Source: Marchantia polymorpha subsp. ruderalis (taxonomy: Eukaryota; Streptophyta; Marchantiopsida; Marchantiales; Marchantiaceae). Taken from it: a stretch of DNA of 64,000 bases. Both the position numbers and the translations under genes were made by a program. The stretch is from the NCBI GenBank assembly GCA_037833965.1, contig AP031355.1, forward strand, positions 2,443,501 to 2,507,500, written 5' to 3'. The first letter of the stretch is position 1. Each line of letters opens with the position of its first letter. The notes beneath the pieces are model-generated. The model saw only the letters and a program-made list of their open reading frames with translations, did not search any database and had not been told where the DNA came from. This document shows, in pieces, positions 31,601 to 41,733 of the stretch.

Positions 31601-34432
31601 ATGTCGACTGGGGCTGGCGGGAGCAACCTAAGTGCTAGAGCTGTCCGCAAGTTCCGACGAGATTCAGAGAAGGCCGTGGAAGAGACACGGCGTCAAAACA
31701 AGAAAACACCAAAAAGAGTACCTAAGCCTAGTTCGGCCGACGCCCTTGGGGAACCTACCCCCGACGACTCGGAACCAAACTTGGTGCTTACAGTTCTACT
31801 AGATATTCCTTGCACGGACCCGCCTAGTGAAGGAGAACCGACCGCCCGAAGACCGTCGACAGACACACCGATGGCGGACGGACAAGCCAATGTGCGGCTA
31901 CCTCAGCCGATTACTAAACATTCCTACCCGAAGTACAAAGGGAGTGGGGATGACGACGATGCAGATTCATACATCAAGTTGTTCGAGTCGGTGTCTATTG
32001 CCAATCGCGAGATCGCAGACGACGACCGACTAAGGATCTTTCCAAGCCTTCTGCGGAAGAAAGCGAGGAGTTGGTATAATCACGAGAGCATCGATCCGAC
32101 TGGGTTGACAACATGGGCCCAGCTGAAGGAGAAGTTCCTGCGCCGTTTCCGCGAGCTCGGCTACGACAGCCGGGTTTTGACAAAGTTACGTAATTTGCAG
32201 CGAGAGAAGAAGGAGAGTCTGCGTGACTACACTGAGAGATTTCTGGACCTTCTCGACAGAATACCGAAAACAGGACCAGGGTCCCCTTTCTCGGTACAAC
32301 AAGCTGTGGATTGGTACGTGACCGGTTTAACTCGGGAGATGGAGACTTTTTGCCGACGCAGCAAGTGCGACACTATTGAGGACGTGATTGCATCGGCAGA
32401 AGCCTTCGAAACTTCCACTCTCAACCGAAGAGGGAGAGAGAGACGGGAGTCGAAGGAACGAAAACCGAAGGGGGGGCGAAGACGACGTAGAGGTACAACT
32501 CCGTCATCGGAGGAATCGTCTTCGGACGAGAACCGTTCTTCATCCGAAGAAGAGGAAACCTCATCGTCGGAGGAGGAGAAGAAGAGGAAGAAGCATGGGT
32601 CAGCGAAGAAAAAGGGCATCCGACGAGTGACTACGGACAGAGCGCCGGGAGATATAGCTTCGAAGATGGAGACCCTTGTGAAGGACTTCGCCGATCTCAA
32701 GGTTCAAGTGGTAGGCGGGCATGATCGCAGAAAATCACCCGGGAGAGTGCGAGCGAACTTATGGTGTACTACGTGCGGGGCGGTGGGACATGCAAACACC
32801 GAGTGCCTTACCACCCGGCCGTCATATCCAGTCAACGCAGTAGAGTGGGCGCAACCGTACTATGGAGAGCACCCTCAGTACTATGGAGAGGCTAGCGAAG
32901 AGACAGCCTACGCCGTCCAGTCGGTTCCTACCCCTCCTGCAGTTTCAGCAATGCAAGTCCCACGATATATTCCGGTGGATCGGGCCACTACGGTACCTGT
33001 GAGGCGGAGAGCACCTCCAGGGACGTTTGACCCACCGCCACCGCGAGCTTGTTATAATTGCGGGGAAGTTGGGCACTTCTCACCGCAGTGTCCCCATCCA
33101 AAAAGGCGAAACGATTATGCTCCGACATGTAGTAATTGCAAGAAGGTCGGGCACACTGCGCCAGAGTGTGATCAGCCACCGGTCCCTCGGCCAGTGGTAC
33201 GATTTGTGAACACTCCTGCCAAGGAGGACGTGCAAGTTAACCAGGTCGAAGTAGGTTCAGACGGGGATGGCGAAGACGAAGAATGGCCGGCTGAAGAGGT
33301 TATGTGCGCACGGGTCGAAACTCGTAGCTCCAAGAAATCCAAGGAGCAAGAGCGTGACACTCGCAAGCACGAACGGAGAACCGCCGACCGGACGGGAAAA
33401 GGAAAGGAGAAGACATCCAGCAAGTCCGACTCGCGACCTGCTCGGAAGACTTCGGCTACGCGGGAGGCACCAGCAGTGCGCCCCCAGACAGCAGTCGAGG
33501 ACGAGCCAGTGCGCCTACTGAAACGTGACTATGCTCCGGATATCCGCAACGAGGTAGCCAACCTGTTGCAGGAAGCGATCCGCACGCAAAAGGACCCACC
33601 GCGGCCAGACTTGACATCCTCCCTTGGGGCGAAGTTGGCAGTCACCATGGAACCTCGCAGAGCGTCGCCGACCCCGGCGACCCAACGCGCCCACTATGAC
33701 TTGGTTGAAGATCTCGGGAGTCGAAAAGTGAACATCACGTTCAAGCAGCTCTTGGAGGACAATAAGACGTATCGGAGAATGTTGATGCTTTCGCTACGGC
33801 ATCCGCGGAAGCCGCGCGCATCCACATCCTCTCAAGTATATCAAGTGGAGAGCGAAGACCAAGGGCCACCCGAGATCGATGTAGAGATCGCAGGGTGTTG
33901 TGTACGCAGAGTGCCAATCGACTCTGGATCAGGAGTCAACATAATGACGGAGGATACAGCGAGGGCCTTGGGGTACAGTCAATACGAACCTTCGAAGCGT
34001 GTGTTGAGATTGGCGGATCAGACGCGGAGAATGCCTGCAGGTATGCTGCGCAATGTCAAGACAACCATCGGGGGTGCGGACTTTCGGTTGACGTATATCA
34101 TCCTTCAACCGATGATGAAGCAGGGCTATGACGTTCTGCTCGGGCGACCATGGCTATATGGTGCACAAGTCAGATGTGATTGGCGAAGACATCGCCTTAA
34201 GTTTCCTCACCCTTCGGAACCGACCAAAACCATTACGGTACCCTGGAATAGGGTCAGGCACGAAGGAGAGACCCCATCGACAAGTGCAGGTTACACATCG
34301 GGCGAGGACAGTGAGTCGACCGCGCGATCGGATTCCAGTGGTACCGAATCCGATTACTTCGTGGGATTCGTTGCCTGCTGTTCGGTGGAAGAAGAAGAAG
34401 AGCCGGAAGCTATTCAGCCGGAAGACGAATAG
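31601..34432 (+). CDS. gag: Gag-protease of family G, 943 residues
   Basis: The ATG is the first after the primer-binding site. Residues about 105-260 are a Retrotrans_gag capsid domain (ARSWYNHESIDPTGLTTWAQ, LKEKFLRRF, SLRDYTERFLDLLDRIP). After a Ser/Glu/Lys-rich stretch come three CCHC zinc knuckles: CTTCGAVGHANTEC, CYNCGEVGHFSPQC and CSNCKKVGHTAPEC, which bind RNA. Near residues 763-855 is the aspartic protease (RVPIDSGSGVNIM, YDVLLGRPWLYG). The frame ends in UAG, followed by CAA UUA and the pol frame in the same phase. The copy at 60558-63392 is nearly identical in layout. Confidence 0.95.
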   Translation: MSTGAGGSNLSARAVRKFRRDSEKAVEETRRQNKKTPKRVPKPSSADALGEPTPDDSEPNLVLTVLLDIPCTDPPSEGEPTARRPSTDTPMADGQANVRLPQPITKHSYPKYKGSGDDDDADSYIKLFESVSIANREIADDDRLRIFPSLLRKKARSWYNHESIDPTGLTTWAQLKEKFLRRFRELGYDSRVLTKLRNLQREKKESLRDYTERFLDLLDRIPKTGPGSPFSVQQAVDWYVTGLTREMETFCRRSKCDTIEDVIASAEAFETSTLNRRGRERRESKERKPKGGRRRRRGTTPSSEESSSDENRSSSEEEETSSSEEEKKRKKHGSAKKKGIRRVTTDRAPGDIASKMETLVKDFADLKVQVVGGHDRRKSPGRVRANLWCTTCGAVGHANTECLTTRPSYPVNAVEWAQPYYGEHPQYYGEASEETAYAVQSVPTPPAVSAMQVPRYIPVDRATTVPVRRRAPPGTFDPPPPRACYNCGEVGHFSPQCPHPKRRNDYAPTCSNCKKVGHTAPECDQPPVPRPVVRFVNTPAKEDVQVNQVEVGSDGDGEDEEWPAEEVMCARVETRSSKKSKEQERDTRKHERRTADRTGKGKEKTSSKSDSRPARKTSATREAPAVRPQTAVEDEPVRLLKRDYAPDIRNEVANLLQEAIRTQKDPPRPDLTSSLGAKLAVTMEPRRASPTPATQRAHYDLVEDLGSRKVNITFKQLLEDNKTYRRMLMLSLRHPRKPRASTSSQVYQVESEDQGPPEIDVEIAGCCVRRVPIDSGSGVNIMTEDTARALGYSQYEPSKRVLRLADQTRRMPAGMLRNVKTTIGGADFRLTYIILQPMMKQGYDVLLGRPWLYGAQVRCDWRRHRLKFPHPSEPTKTITVPWNRVRHEGETPSTSAGYTSGEDSESTARSDSSGTESDYFVGFVACCSVEEEEEPEAIQPEDE

Positions 34433-34438
34433 CAATTA
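34430..34438 (+). promoter_or_regulatory. Candidate gag-pol read-through site, UAG CAA UUA
   Basis: gag-protease and pol are in the same phase with only this stop between them. UAG followed by CAA UUA fits the CAR-YYA context known to promote read-through in tobamoviruses. The same nine bases separate gag and pol in the other copy (60552-60560). Read-through at a gag stop is established in gammaretroviruses. Its use here is an inference from the conserved arrangement. Confidence 0.65.
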
Positions 34439-34441
34439 ACT

Positions 34442-37273
34442 GTGGGACTGGGAAGGAGTGAGACGAGTCACACCGAGGGCATTGTCGACCCTAGTGACTG
34501 TCGCGAAGTACAACTCAGTCCCGGCAAGTGCTTGAAGGTATCAAGCGCAGTGAGAGGAGACGAGCTAAGGAAAGTACAGGCATTCCTTAGCCATTATGTC
34601 GACGTCTTCGCCTGGAAGATCGAAGACATGAAGGGGATACCTGCACGGTATGGGGAACACCGTATCGATTTACTGGACGACTCGGTACCCATACGACAGC
34701 GCCAGTATCGCCTCAACCCAAAGTACTCCTTGCTAGTGAAAGAGGAGATAGATAAGTACTTGAGCGCTGGTATTATTTACCCGGTGCTCAGCAGTGAGTG
34801 GGTGTCGCCGATTGTTATCGTACCCAAGAAGTTGACGGGTAAGATACGAGTGTGTCAGGATTTCCGGAAGTTGAATGCAGCAACACGCAAGGATCATCAC
34901 CCGTTACCATTCACGGATGCCATTCTAGACCATGTCGCAGGACATGAATGTTATAGCTTCCTGGATGGGTTCTCAGGTTACAATCAGGTGTCTATCCGTG
35001 AACAGGACAAGGATAAAACTACGTTCACAACCGACTGGGGAACTTACGCATACCACAAGATGCCCTTCGGTCTGTGCAACGCGCCTGCCACCTTTCAACG
35101 GATGATGACCAATATCTTTCAGGAACAACTGAGGAAGTTCCTGGAAATATTCATAGATGACTTCTGTGTCTTTGGGAAGCGGTCTGAACACCTAAGTCAC
35201 TTGAAGCAGACCTTCGATAAATGCAGGGAGAGCAGTTTATCACTGCATCCCGAGAAGTGCTTTTTCTTTATGACTAGTGGGATCTTGTTGGGTCATCGAG
35301 TCTCGGCAGACGGCATTGCGGTGGACGTCGAGAAGGTCAAGGTTATACTCGAGCTTGAGCCACCCACGAATCTAAGGGAGCTGCGAGCATTCCTGGGTCA
35401 TGTGGGCTATTACCGAAGATTCATACACATGTATGCAATACTAGCGGCGGACCTGACCAAGTTGTTGAAGAAGGACGAGCCTTATGCTTGGGGTGCGAAC
35501 CAGCAGACAGCATTTGAAGCTCTGAAAGCAAAACTCACGACTGCTCCCGTACTAAGGAGTCCAGACTGGAATCGACCATTCCATGTTTACGTTGACACAT
35601 CGGCATTCGCCATCGGTGTAGTACTGAGTCAAAAGGATAACAACAAAAAGGACTACCCGATCTACTTCGCGAGCCGACAGCTGTCTCTAGCAGAGCGGAA
35701 GTACACCACGACGGAGAGAGAAGCGTTGGGGATGGTGTACTCCTGTAAAAAGTTCCGTCACTACCTAATCTGCTACGAGTTTGTGTTCCATGTGGACCAC
35801 TACGCATTGCAACACCTAGTCAAGAAAGCCGACCTATCCGGTCGAATCGCCAGGTGGGTGTTGTTACTACAAGAGTTCACCTACACAGTCCAGACCAGGA
35901 AAGGGGTGCACCACGAAAATGCGGATTACTTGTCCCGACTATGGACCCAGCCGACGGAGGAGGAATTGGTGGACGATTTTCCAGATGAAGAGTTATTTCA
36001 GTTGTCTGCAGGACATGAGTCCCGCTATGCCGACCTGTATCGATATCTGCTAACCCTCCAGTGCCCCGAGGGCATGGATTTGGAACAGCGAACTGTCTTT
36101 ATTCATAAGGCAGGCCCATATCAACTCCAGCAGGGGGTTTTGTTCAAGAAGATGGCGGATGAGCGATTATGCAGATGCCTGGAGGAATCAGAAGTACCAA
36201 GAATAGTGAGTGCGATGCACACAGAGGAGGCGGGTGGACACTATGCCACCAGGAACACGGTCACAAAGATCCTAAACGCGGGATATTGGTGGCCGACCAT
36301 GTTTAAGGATGTTCTCGATTACATCCGCAAGTGCGATAGTTGCCAGAGGACGGGGAGACCGACGCCTACAACACGCTGGCCCCTGACTCCCATCATGCCT
36401 CTAGCACCTTTCGAAAAGTGGGGTATTGACTTTGTAGGGCCGATACAACCAGTGACTAGAAGTACACGAAGGCGCTACATTCTGGTAGCAACGGACTACG
36501 CCACCAAAATGGTAGAGGCCAGAGCCACCAGAAAGGATGATGCTGCCACAGTGGCAGCATTCTTGTTTGAGTCAATCATCACACGCTATGGATGTCCCTT
36601 AGAGCTAGTCAGCGACCGGGGCACGCATTTTCTGAATCAGATCATCGAAGACCTGACACGGTATTTCCACATCAAGCACCGGAAAACTACTCCATACAAT
36701 CCCAAGGCAAATGGACTGACGGAGAAGTCCAATGGTCTGCTGTGTAAAATACTACTCAAGGTCACGGTGAATCACGCTCACGACTGGGATACGAAGCTAG
36801 CGGCCGCTCTATGGGCGTACCGCACAGCTGAGAAGATCACGACCAAACAGACACCATACTTTCTGGTGTATGGGCAACACCCGATCCTCCCAATCGAATT
36901 TGAAGTACCCACCCATCGAACGATGGATTTGCAGAGGATGGGCGCAGAGGAGAGTCAGCTCTACAGGTTACAGGAGGTCATGCTGCTGGATGAGAGGAGA
37001 CGAGACGCCGAAGATCGCACCAGGAAAATCCAGCTCCGCCGAAAGGAGAGATACGATAAAAAGATCAAACCGGTACTCCTGCAGGCGGGTGATTTGGCAT
37101 TGCTCTACGACAGCAGGCATGCCAGATTCCCAGGCAAACTGCACCTAAGGTGGATGGGACCTTACAGGGTTGTCGAAGTCTTCCCGAATGGATCCATCCA
37201 ACTTGCGGACCTGGCCGGCGATTTGTTAGGCACCCGAGTCAACGGGTGGCGGTTGAAGAAATACCACATGTGA
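34442..37273 (+). CDS. pol: Pol (reverse transcriptase, RNase H, integrase) of family G
   Basis: The first Met in this frame is at 34442, but the frame is open from the UAG at 34430. The RT shows VCQDFRKLNAATRKDHHPLP, CYSFLDGFSGYNQV, MPFGLCNAPATFQRMM, the catalytic FIDDFCVFG (FIDD in place of YIDD) and HPEKCFFF. RNase H shows FHVYVDTSAFAIGVVLSQ and TTTEREALGMVYSCKKFRHY. Integrase has the HHCC finger (CDSCQRTGRP), core residues in WGIDFVGPI, LVSDRGTHFLNQ and NPKANGLTEKSNG, and a GPY/F-like tail (WMGPYRVVEVFPNGSIQL). No chromodomain follows. Confidence 0.95.
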   Translation: MGLGRSETSHTEGIVDPSDCREVQLSPGKCLKVSSAVRGDELRKVQAFLSHYVDVFAWKIEDMKGIPARYGEHRIDLLDDSVPIRQRQYRLNPKYSLLVKEEIDKYLSAGIIYPVLSSEWVSPIVIVPKKLTGKIRVCQDFRKLNAATRKDHHPLPFTDAILDHVAGHECYSFLDGFSGYNQVSIREQDKDKTTFTTDWGTYAYHKMPFGLCNAPATFQRMMTNIFQEQLRKFLEIFIDDFCVFGKRSEHLSHLKQTFDKCRESSLSLHPEKCFFFMTSGILLGHRVSADGIAVDVEKVKVILELEPPTNLRELRAFLGHVGYYRRFIHMYAILAADLTKLLKKDEPYAWGANQQTAFEALKAKLTTAPVLRSPDWNRPFHVYVDTSAFAIGVVLSQKDNNKKDYPIYFASRQLSLAERKYTTTEREALGMVYSCKKFRHYLICYEFVFHVDHYALQHLVKKADLSGRIARWVLLLQEFTYTVQTRKGVHHENADYLSRLWTQPTEEELVDDFPDEELFQLSAGHESRYADLYRYLLTLQCPEGMDLEQRTVFIHKAGPYQLQQGVLFKKMADERLCRCLEESEVPRIVSAMHTEEAGGHYATRNTVTKILNAGYWWPTMFKDVLDYIRKCDSCQRTGRPTPTTRWPLTPIMPLAPFEKWGIDFVGPIQPVTRSTRRRYILVATDYATKMVEARATRKDDAATVAAFLFESIITRYGCPLELVSDRGTHFLNQIIEDLTRYFHIKHRKTTPYNPKANGLTEKSNGLLCKILLKVTVNHAHDWDTKLAAALWAYRTAEKITTKQTPYFLVYGQHPILPIEFEVPTHRTMDLQRMGAEESQLYRLQEVMLLDERRRDAEDRTRKIQLRRKERYDKKIKPVLLQAGDLALLYDSRHARFPGKLHLRWMGPYRVVEVFPNGSIQLADLAGDLLGTRVNGWRLKKYHM

Positions 37274-37297
37274 GTGTTCGCGTGGGCGCTCACAATT

Positions 37298-37308
37298 GAG
37301 GAGGGGGG
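37298..37308 (+). other. Polypurine tract
   Basis: GAGGAGGGGGG lies two bases before the 3' LTR start at 37311, the expected site for plus-strand priming. Confidence 0.9.
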
Positions 37309-38531
37309 CATGTGGTACCCCACTTTTGGCAATTTTGAGGAAATTAAAACATTTTTGGAAAACTGTACCCTGGCAACATTGTAAATAGCCTTCGGTACAT
37401 CAAAACAGAGTGAATCCGGAAGATCGCGGGGATTCTCGAGGGATCTTATAGAATCTGAGATTTGGGGTGCCGCAGCAAGCACAGGCACCACCCTCCCTGC
37501 GAGTTCCGCAGTTAGGATCTCTACGGCGCAAGGCGCAAAATCCGCCTTCGGAGGTTGCGTCCGCGGCTGTAGGGAAACCCCCCGTAATTAGGTAAACCCT
37601 CGGGCGCCTTGACCAAGTTAGGGTCTCGTTGGAAAGAGCTCGACGCGCTGATTCTAACGAGCCCAAGAACGCTTGGAACGGACGAGGACTTAGGGAGTTA
37701 TCGCTACTGGAAGAAACGGAGGCGGTCGCCTTCGGCGGAAGGATTTCGCCACCGGCGCGAATTCCGCCTACGCGGAAGGGGGAATCAAATTTTGTCCTAT
37801 GCGCGGACGAAGGCGTTCGCCTGAGCACAGGCAAAGTAGGGTTAGGGAAGGCGCGAAGTCCGCCTACGCACAGGCGAACGCCTGTGCACAGGCGCTTCGG
37901 CGTCGGCGGGAAATCCGCCTTGGGCCCTAGAAATGCGCCTTGTGAGGTAGAAAGTGTACGGCGCCTTCCGCGCCAGCGCGGCGCCACGTACGGCCGCCAG
38001 AGTAATCCCATCGGTACGGACCGTGCGGACGGCACGGGTGGATGCGCTCTTGGACGGACGGAGTTGCGGCGGCGGAAGCGCCGACGGAGAGACAAGGAAC
38101 GGACAGACTGGACGGAGACGGCTGACCACGGTCAACGCCTTCCGCGCCAGCACAGCGCCGCGGACGGAATTCGCCTGTGCACAGGAGGATGTTCAAGTTC
38201 CGCACCGGCGGAGGATCCGCCGAGGCTCCTGCCTGCGCACAGGCAGGAGTTGAATTTTTGTCCGATATGCGGACACACGCGTCAAGGCAGAAGGGGATTG
38301 GCCGAGGGGCGGTACGAACAAGTGTACCGCGCAAGGCGGAAAACTCGCCTTCGGCGCTACGCCCCCATGTCCGCAGGGCGACACGCTCGCGGAGTTCAAA
38401 TACGCCAATTCGAGCGTGAGAGTTTAATCGACGACGGCGGAGCGTGAAGCCGCGCGTGAGAGCGAAGACCGTTCCAGCGTACAGCCGGCGCGGCCATCAA
38501 GTGAGACGTTCTTCACGACCAAGAGCCGACC

Positions 38532-41500
38532 ATGACCTTCGACCGGGCGGCGGAGAGCGTCCCATTCTTGAATTCGCGATTCCAATCTCTTGTGCGCGCT
38601 GCGCGCATCCATCTGCTGGCTGCGGACCATTCTCGACGTCGTCACACAGGAGATTTCTTGCTGATTGAGGGAGAAGTGAGTACGCGTGATTTGGAATTGA
38701 GAGCGATTAGAGTTTGCCGAGAGAGAAAGAAACGCGGACAGTGCGGAAGTAGAATGAGCGGGCGAGCGAACCCCAGGAACGCAATGGCGAGACCGAGCAG
38801 ATTGCGGATGGTGCCACTTCGCCTGCCGCAGAACGGGCTGCGCGCTTTCGAAGAGCGCTTGATAGCAAGAAAGCTCGATTTCTTGCTATGGGGATGGAAT
38901 TACATCTGCGCGAATATGGTGCGCGAGTGGCTAGAGCCACAGGGACCACCCTCGCGCGGATTGCGTCCGCATGTTGACCGGTGGACAGTCCAAGATTGGG
39001 CGCAGGCGTTGGGAAGATGTGCTGGCATGCCAGGGCATCTCCTTTTCGACAGTGAGAGCATCAAGGTGACCAAGCAAGAAGAGGCGCAATTTGTGGAGCT
39101 GTTCAAGACCGGGAGGTCTACCAAGAATGGGTACAGGACCCGTGATTACAAGGATCGATTTCGCCGGACTTTGTCCGCGGCGCTGATGCAATTACTGCAG
39201 CCGCACCGCGCCTGCTACATCACATTGTGGCAGGTCTCTTTTGTGGAGTGCGTCATCGAGGGAACTCCAATTCACTGGGCGAGCATCCTGCACAGGGTGA
39301 TGCGACAGCACGCGTTTGAGGAGAAGGGGGGAACTCTAAACCATCTTTCTCCTTTCCTCATCAATTTTTATCGACAGCGAAATTGTTTGACAGCGGCGGA
39401 GCTTGAACATTTTCCGCCATTGTCCATCGACCATCCCGGGAAGTATGTGCGGGAGAACGAGGTCGACACTGACGCAGAGGAGTCCCCGACTTCTACCCCA
39501 TCAAGACGGAGAGACGAAGGGAGACACACCCCTGCAGCGCGAGTGCCGCGGAAGCGGCGATGGAGGGAAGAGTCCGAAGAGGAGCAGCATCAAGAACTCT
39601 CTGCTCCCATTCGACCGCGGCCGCTGTGCGAGCCATACAGCCGGCCGAAGCAGAAGGCACGCAGACTGGTGTTGCCAGCTGACAGTGCAGACACGGCGAC
39701 GATTGCGACGGAGATAGGAAGTGCGTCGCCGGAGAGGCGAGAGGAAGCGCGGACGACCGCAGGAGCGACGGGCCACGCTGCAACCTCGTCGGGAGAGAGG
39801 CCGCCTACGGGCCAAGGGCCTCCGGAGTTACCACGTGCGGTGCGGACAGAGGTTCCGTTTGCGCACAGGCGAACCTCCGCGGACGGACGAGCCTCCGCGG
39901 ACCGGCGAACACAAGTGGACGTGGATCTACGCTTACGCGTGGGAAGGAGCAGTCCGCCTGTGCACAGGCGCTCGCCTGTGCACAGGTCACCTGTGCACAG
40001 AACACCTCCGCACGTGCCGCCTGTGCACAGGCAAGAATCACCCCCGTTCCAACGTAGGAAGGGGAAGGAGCCGGCGGAAGAACCGCCTACGAGACACCGG
40101 CCCTCGGGGCCAGACCCTCCGGCGCACCACGCGCCGCAATTCGCGCCTTCGGCGCCAGGGCCTTCGAGCCGAGGGTATACGAGCAGAGAGCGTGCGGAGG
40201 CCGCACCATCGGCGGGAAGTCCGCCGATAGATGCGCCTTCGGCGGTAGGGCCTATAGGCCGAGGAACATCGGGCGTGCGGCCCCCGGCCATGTCGCCTTC
40301 GGCGATAGATGTCCGCGGCGCTACGCCTGCGGCGGACAAGGCGCCGGCAAATGCGCCTGCGCACGGGCCGGGCACAGCCCCCACGGACCGATCGAGGGAG
40401 CAGCAGACGGAAGAGCGGAGTGACTGTCCGCGGGACGACATCTCGATGCGCGATGCGCACTCCAACCCCGCGCAGCCACCCTCCGCTCGATCGCCTTCGG
40501 CGACGGACGACGGCGACAGAGAGAATGCGGGAGGCAATCAACAAGTAAGCGACGGGGATGCCGCGCGGGTACATTCGCCTTCCGCCTTAGACATTTTGGC
40601 GACGAGCAGTGAGGCCGCAGCCGTGCCTTCGCAGGCAGCACACGTCGAGGACGTGCAGCCCCACTCGGGGCAGTCGCCGACGCATTCAATGGCGACTGAA
40701 ATTCTCCACTCGGATGATGACGACGGAGGCTCCACGGAAGAAATGTCAGGAGCAGAAGACACCGAGGAGGAGGAGGAGGAAATTGTTGGAGCGCCGGCGG
40801 CGGCGCTCTCTGAGCAGGTGATTCCGTTGCTGCGGTACTTGGATCGCAAGGTCGATAAATACGCCGACCCACTCCAGCCGGGATCTTACATCGAGTTAGT
40901 GCGCAGGAGGACTCGCACTAAAGTCCACACCAGCAAGCTATTAGCTAGAGTGGACCAGGAGTTGAGAGACTTGAAGGAGAAGCATGAGTGCTTGTGGGGT
41001 CAGTACAAGCTTAATCAGAAATTCTACAAGCACTCCGAGAAGATGAAGGATGAGAAACTGGGCGAGCTCACCAAGGAGCAGGTGAAGGTCAAGGAAGCAC
41101 TCGATTCTGAGCAGGCCCAGAATCGGATTTTGTCAGAGGAGCTCGTGCGACAGACGCGGTTGTTGGAACAATGTCAGCTCGCACGGCAGGCGGATGAAGA
41201 GTTAATCCGCAGGTTACAGTCAGAGTGTGGCGAATTGAGGGCGCAACGTGCTGAAACCGAATCGCAATTAGTGACGATTGAAGAGGATCGCAGGAAGGAG
41301 GCGGATCGCACGAAGGTGGAGACGGCGAGGCGAGTCGCCCACTGTCTCAAGGGCTACGCCCACTGGGAAGTGAAGGCGCAGGAGAAACTCACACTGCGTG
41401 AGTTTGAATTGCGCGCAGCCGGGTTGTTGTCAGGCGACAGTAGGAGTCGGCGGAAGGTAGCGAAGAAGCTCGAGGCCTTTCTGTCGAAGGCACAGGATAC

Positions 41501-41669
41501 CATGTCCGCCCTCGAGGGGGAGGTGTCCGCGGCGTTGCAGCGGTTGGGACTGCGCAGTCGAGCGGAAGAGTGGCAGGGTAGAGAGTTAGTGCGCGGCAGT
41601 CGGCCGCGTAGGAGACGTAGTACAGGTTCCGCGGAGTGTAGTGTAGCGTGGTTCCGTGCAGGCGTGTAG
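38532..41669 (+). CDS. LTR-encoded protein of family G, 1,045 residues (3' LTR copy)
   Basis: It has the same layout as the copy at 27343-30495 and lacks five residues of the PVHR array. In the genomic RNA this copy lies downstream of pol, where many retroelements carry env or accessory frames, but here it is inside U3. The only familiar parallel for a protein encoded in U3 is the sag gene of mouse mammary tumour virus. The long frame is open in both LTRs and almost open in the solo LTR, which argues for past selection. Confidence 0.85.
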   Translation: MTFDRAAESVPFLNSRFQSLVRAARIHLLAADHSRRRHTGDFLLIEGEVSTRDLELRAIRVCRERKKRGQCGSRMSGRANPRNAMARPSRLRMVPLRLPQNGLRAFEERLIARKLDFLLWGWNYICANMVREWLEPQGPPSRGLRPHVDRWTVQDWAQALGRCAGMPGHLLFDSESIKVTKQEEAQFVELFKTGRSTKNGYRTRDYKDRFRRTLSAALMQLLQPHRACYITLWQVSFVECVIEGTPIHWASILHRVMRQHAFEEKGGTLNHLSPFLINFYRQRNCLTAAELEHFPPLSIDHPGKYVRENEVDTDAEESPTSTPSRRRDEGRHTPAARVPRKRRWREESEEEQHQELSAPIRPRPLCEPYSRPKQKARRLVLPADSADTATIATEIGSASPERREEARTTAGATGHAATSSGERPPTGQGPPELPRAVRTEVPFAHRRTSADGRASADRRTQVDVDLRLRVGRSSPPVHRRSPVHRSPVHRTPPHVPPVHRQESPPFQRRKGKEPAEEPPTRHRPSGPDPPAHHAPQFAPSAPGPSSRGYTSRERAEAAPSAGSPPIDAPSAVGPIGRGTSGVRPPAMSPSAIDVRGATPAADKAPANAPAHGPGTAPTDRSREQQTEERSDCPRDDISMRDAHSNPAQPPSARSPSATDDGDRENAGGNQQVSDGDAARVHSPSALDILATSSEAAAVPSQAAHVEDVQPHSGQSPTHSMATEILHSDDDDGGSTEEMSGAEDTEEEEEEIVGAPAAALSEQVIPLLRYLDRKVDKYADPLQPGSYIELVRRRTRTKVHTSKLLARVDQELRDLKEKHECLWGQYKLNQKFYKHSEKMKDEKLGELTKEQVKVKEALDSEQAQNRILSEELVRQTRLLEQCQLARQADEELIRRLQSECGELRAQRAETESQLVTIEEDRRKEADRTKVETARRVAHCLKGYAHWEVKAQEKLTLREFELRAAGLLSGDSRSRRKVAKKLEAFLSKAQDTMSALEGEVSAALQRLGLRSRAEEWQGRELVRGSRPRRRRSTGSAECSVAWFRAGV
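39955..40033. repeat. Palindrome cluster in the 3' LTR frame
   Basis: It has one GCCTGTGCACAGGC-type unit fewer than 28766-28859. The spacing of 15 bp keeps the reading frame. Confidence 0.85.
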
Positions 41670-41704
41670 CGTAGTGCAGTGCAGTGTTAGTTAGGATTTA
41701 GAGG

Positions 41705-41733
41705 TATAAAATAGTTCCAGGCGTTTTGCCTGG
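41705..41733 (+). promoter_or_regulatory. LTR TATA box and adjoining hairpin (3' LTR)
   Basis: TATAAAAT lies at 41705-41712, and CCAGGC/GCCTGG at 41717-41722 and 41728-41733. In the older subtype (2969-2985, 7091-7107, 52546-52562) the stem is CAAGGC/GCCTTG. One base pair has changed on both sides, so pairing is kept. Confidence 0.65.

Noticed and set aside
34442-37273. Chromodomain at the integrase end of family G
   Set aside because: After the GPY/F-like part the frame ends within about 35 residues, with no chromodomain pattern.
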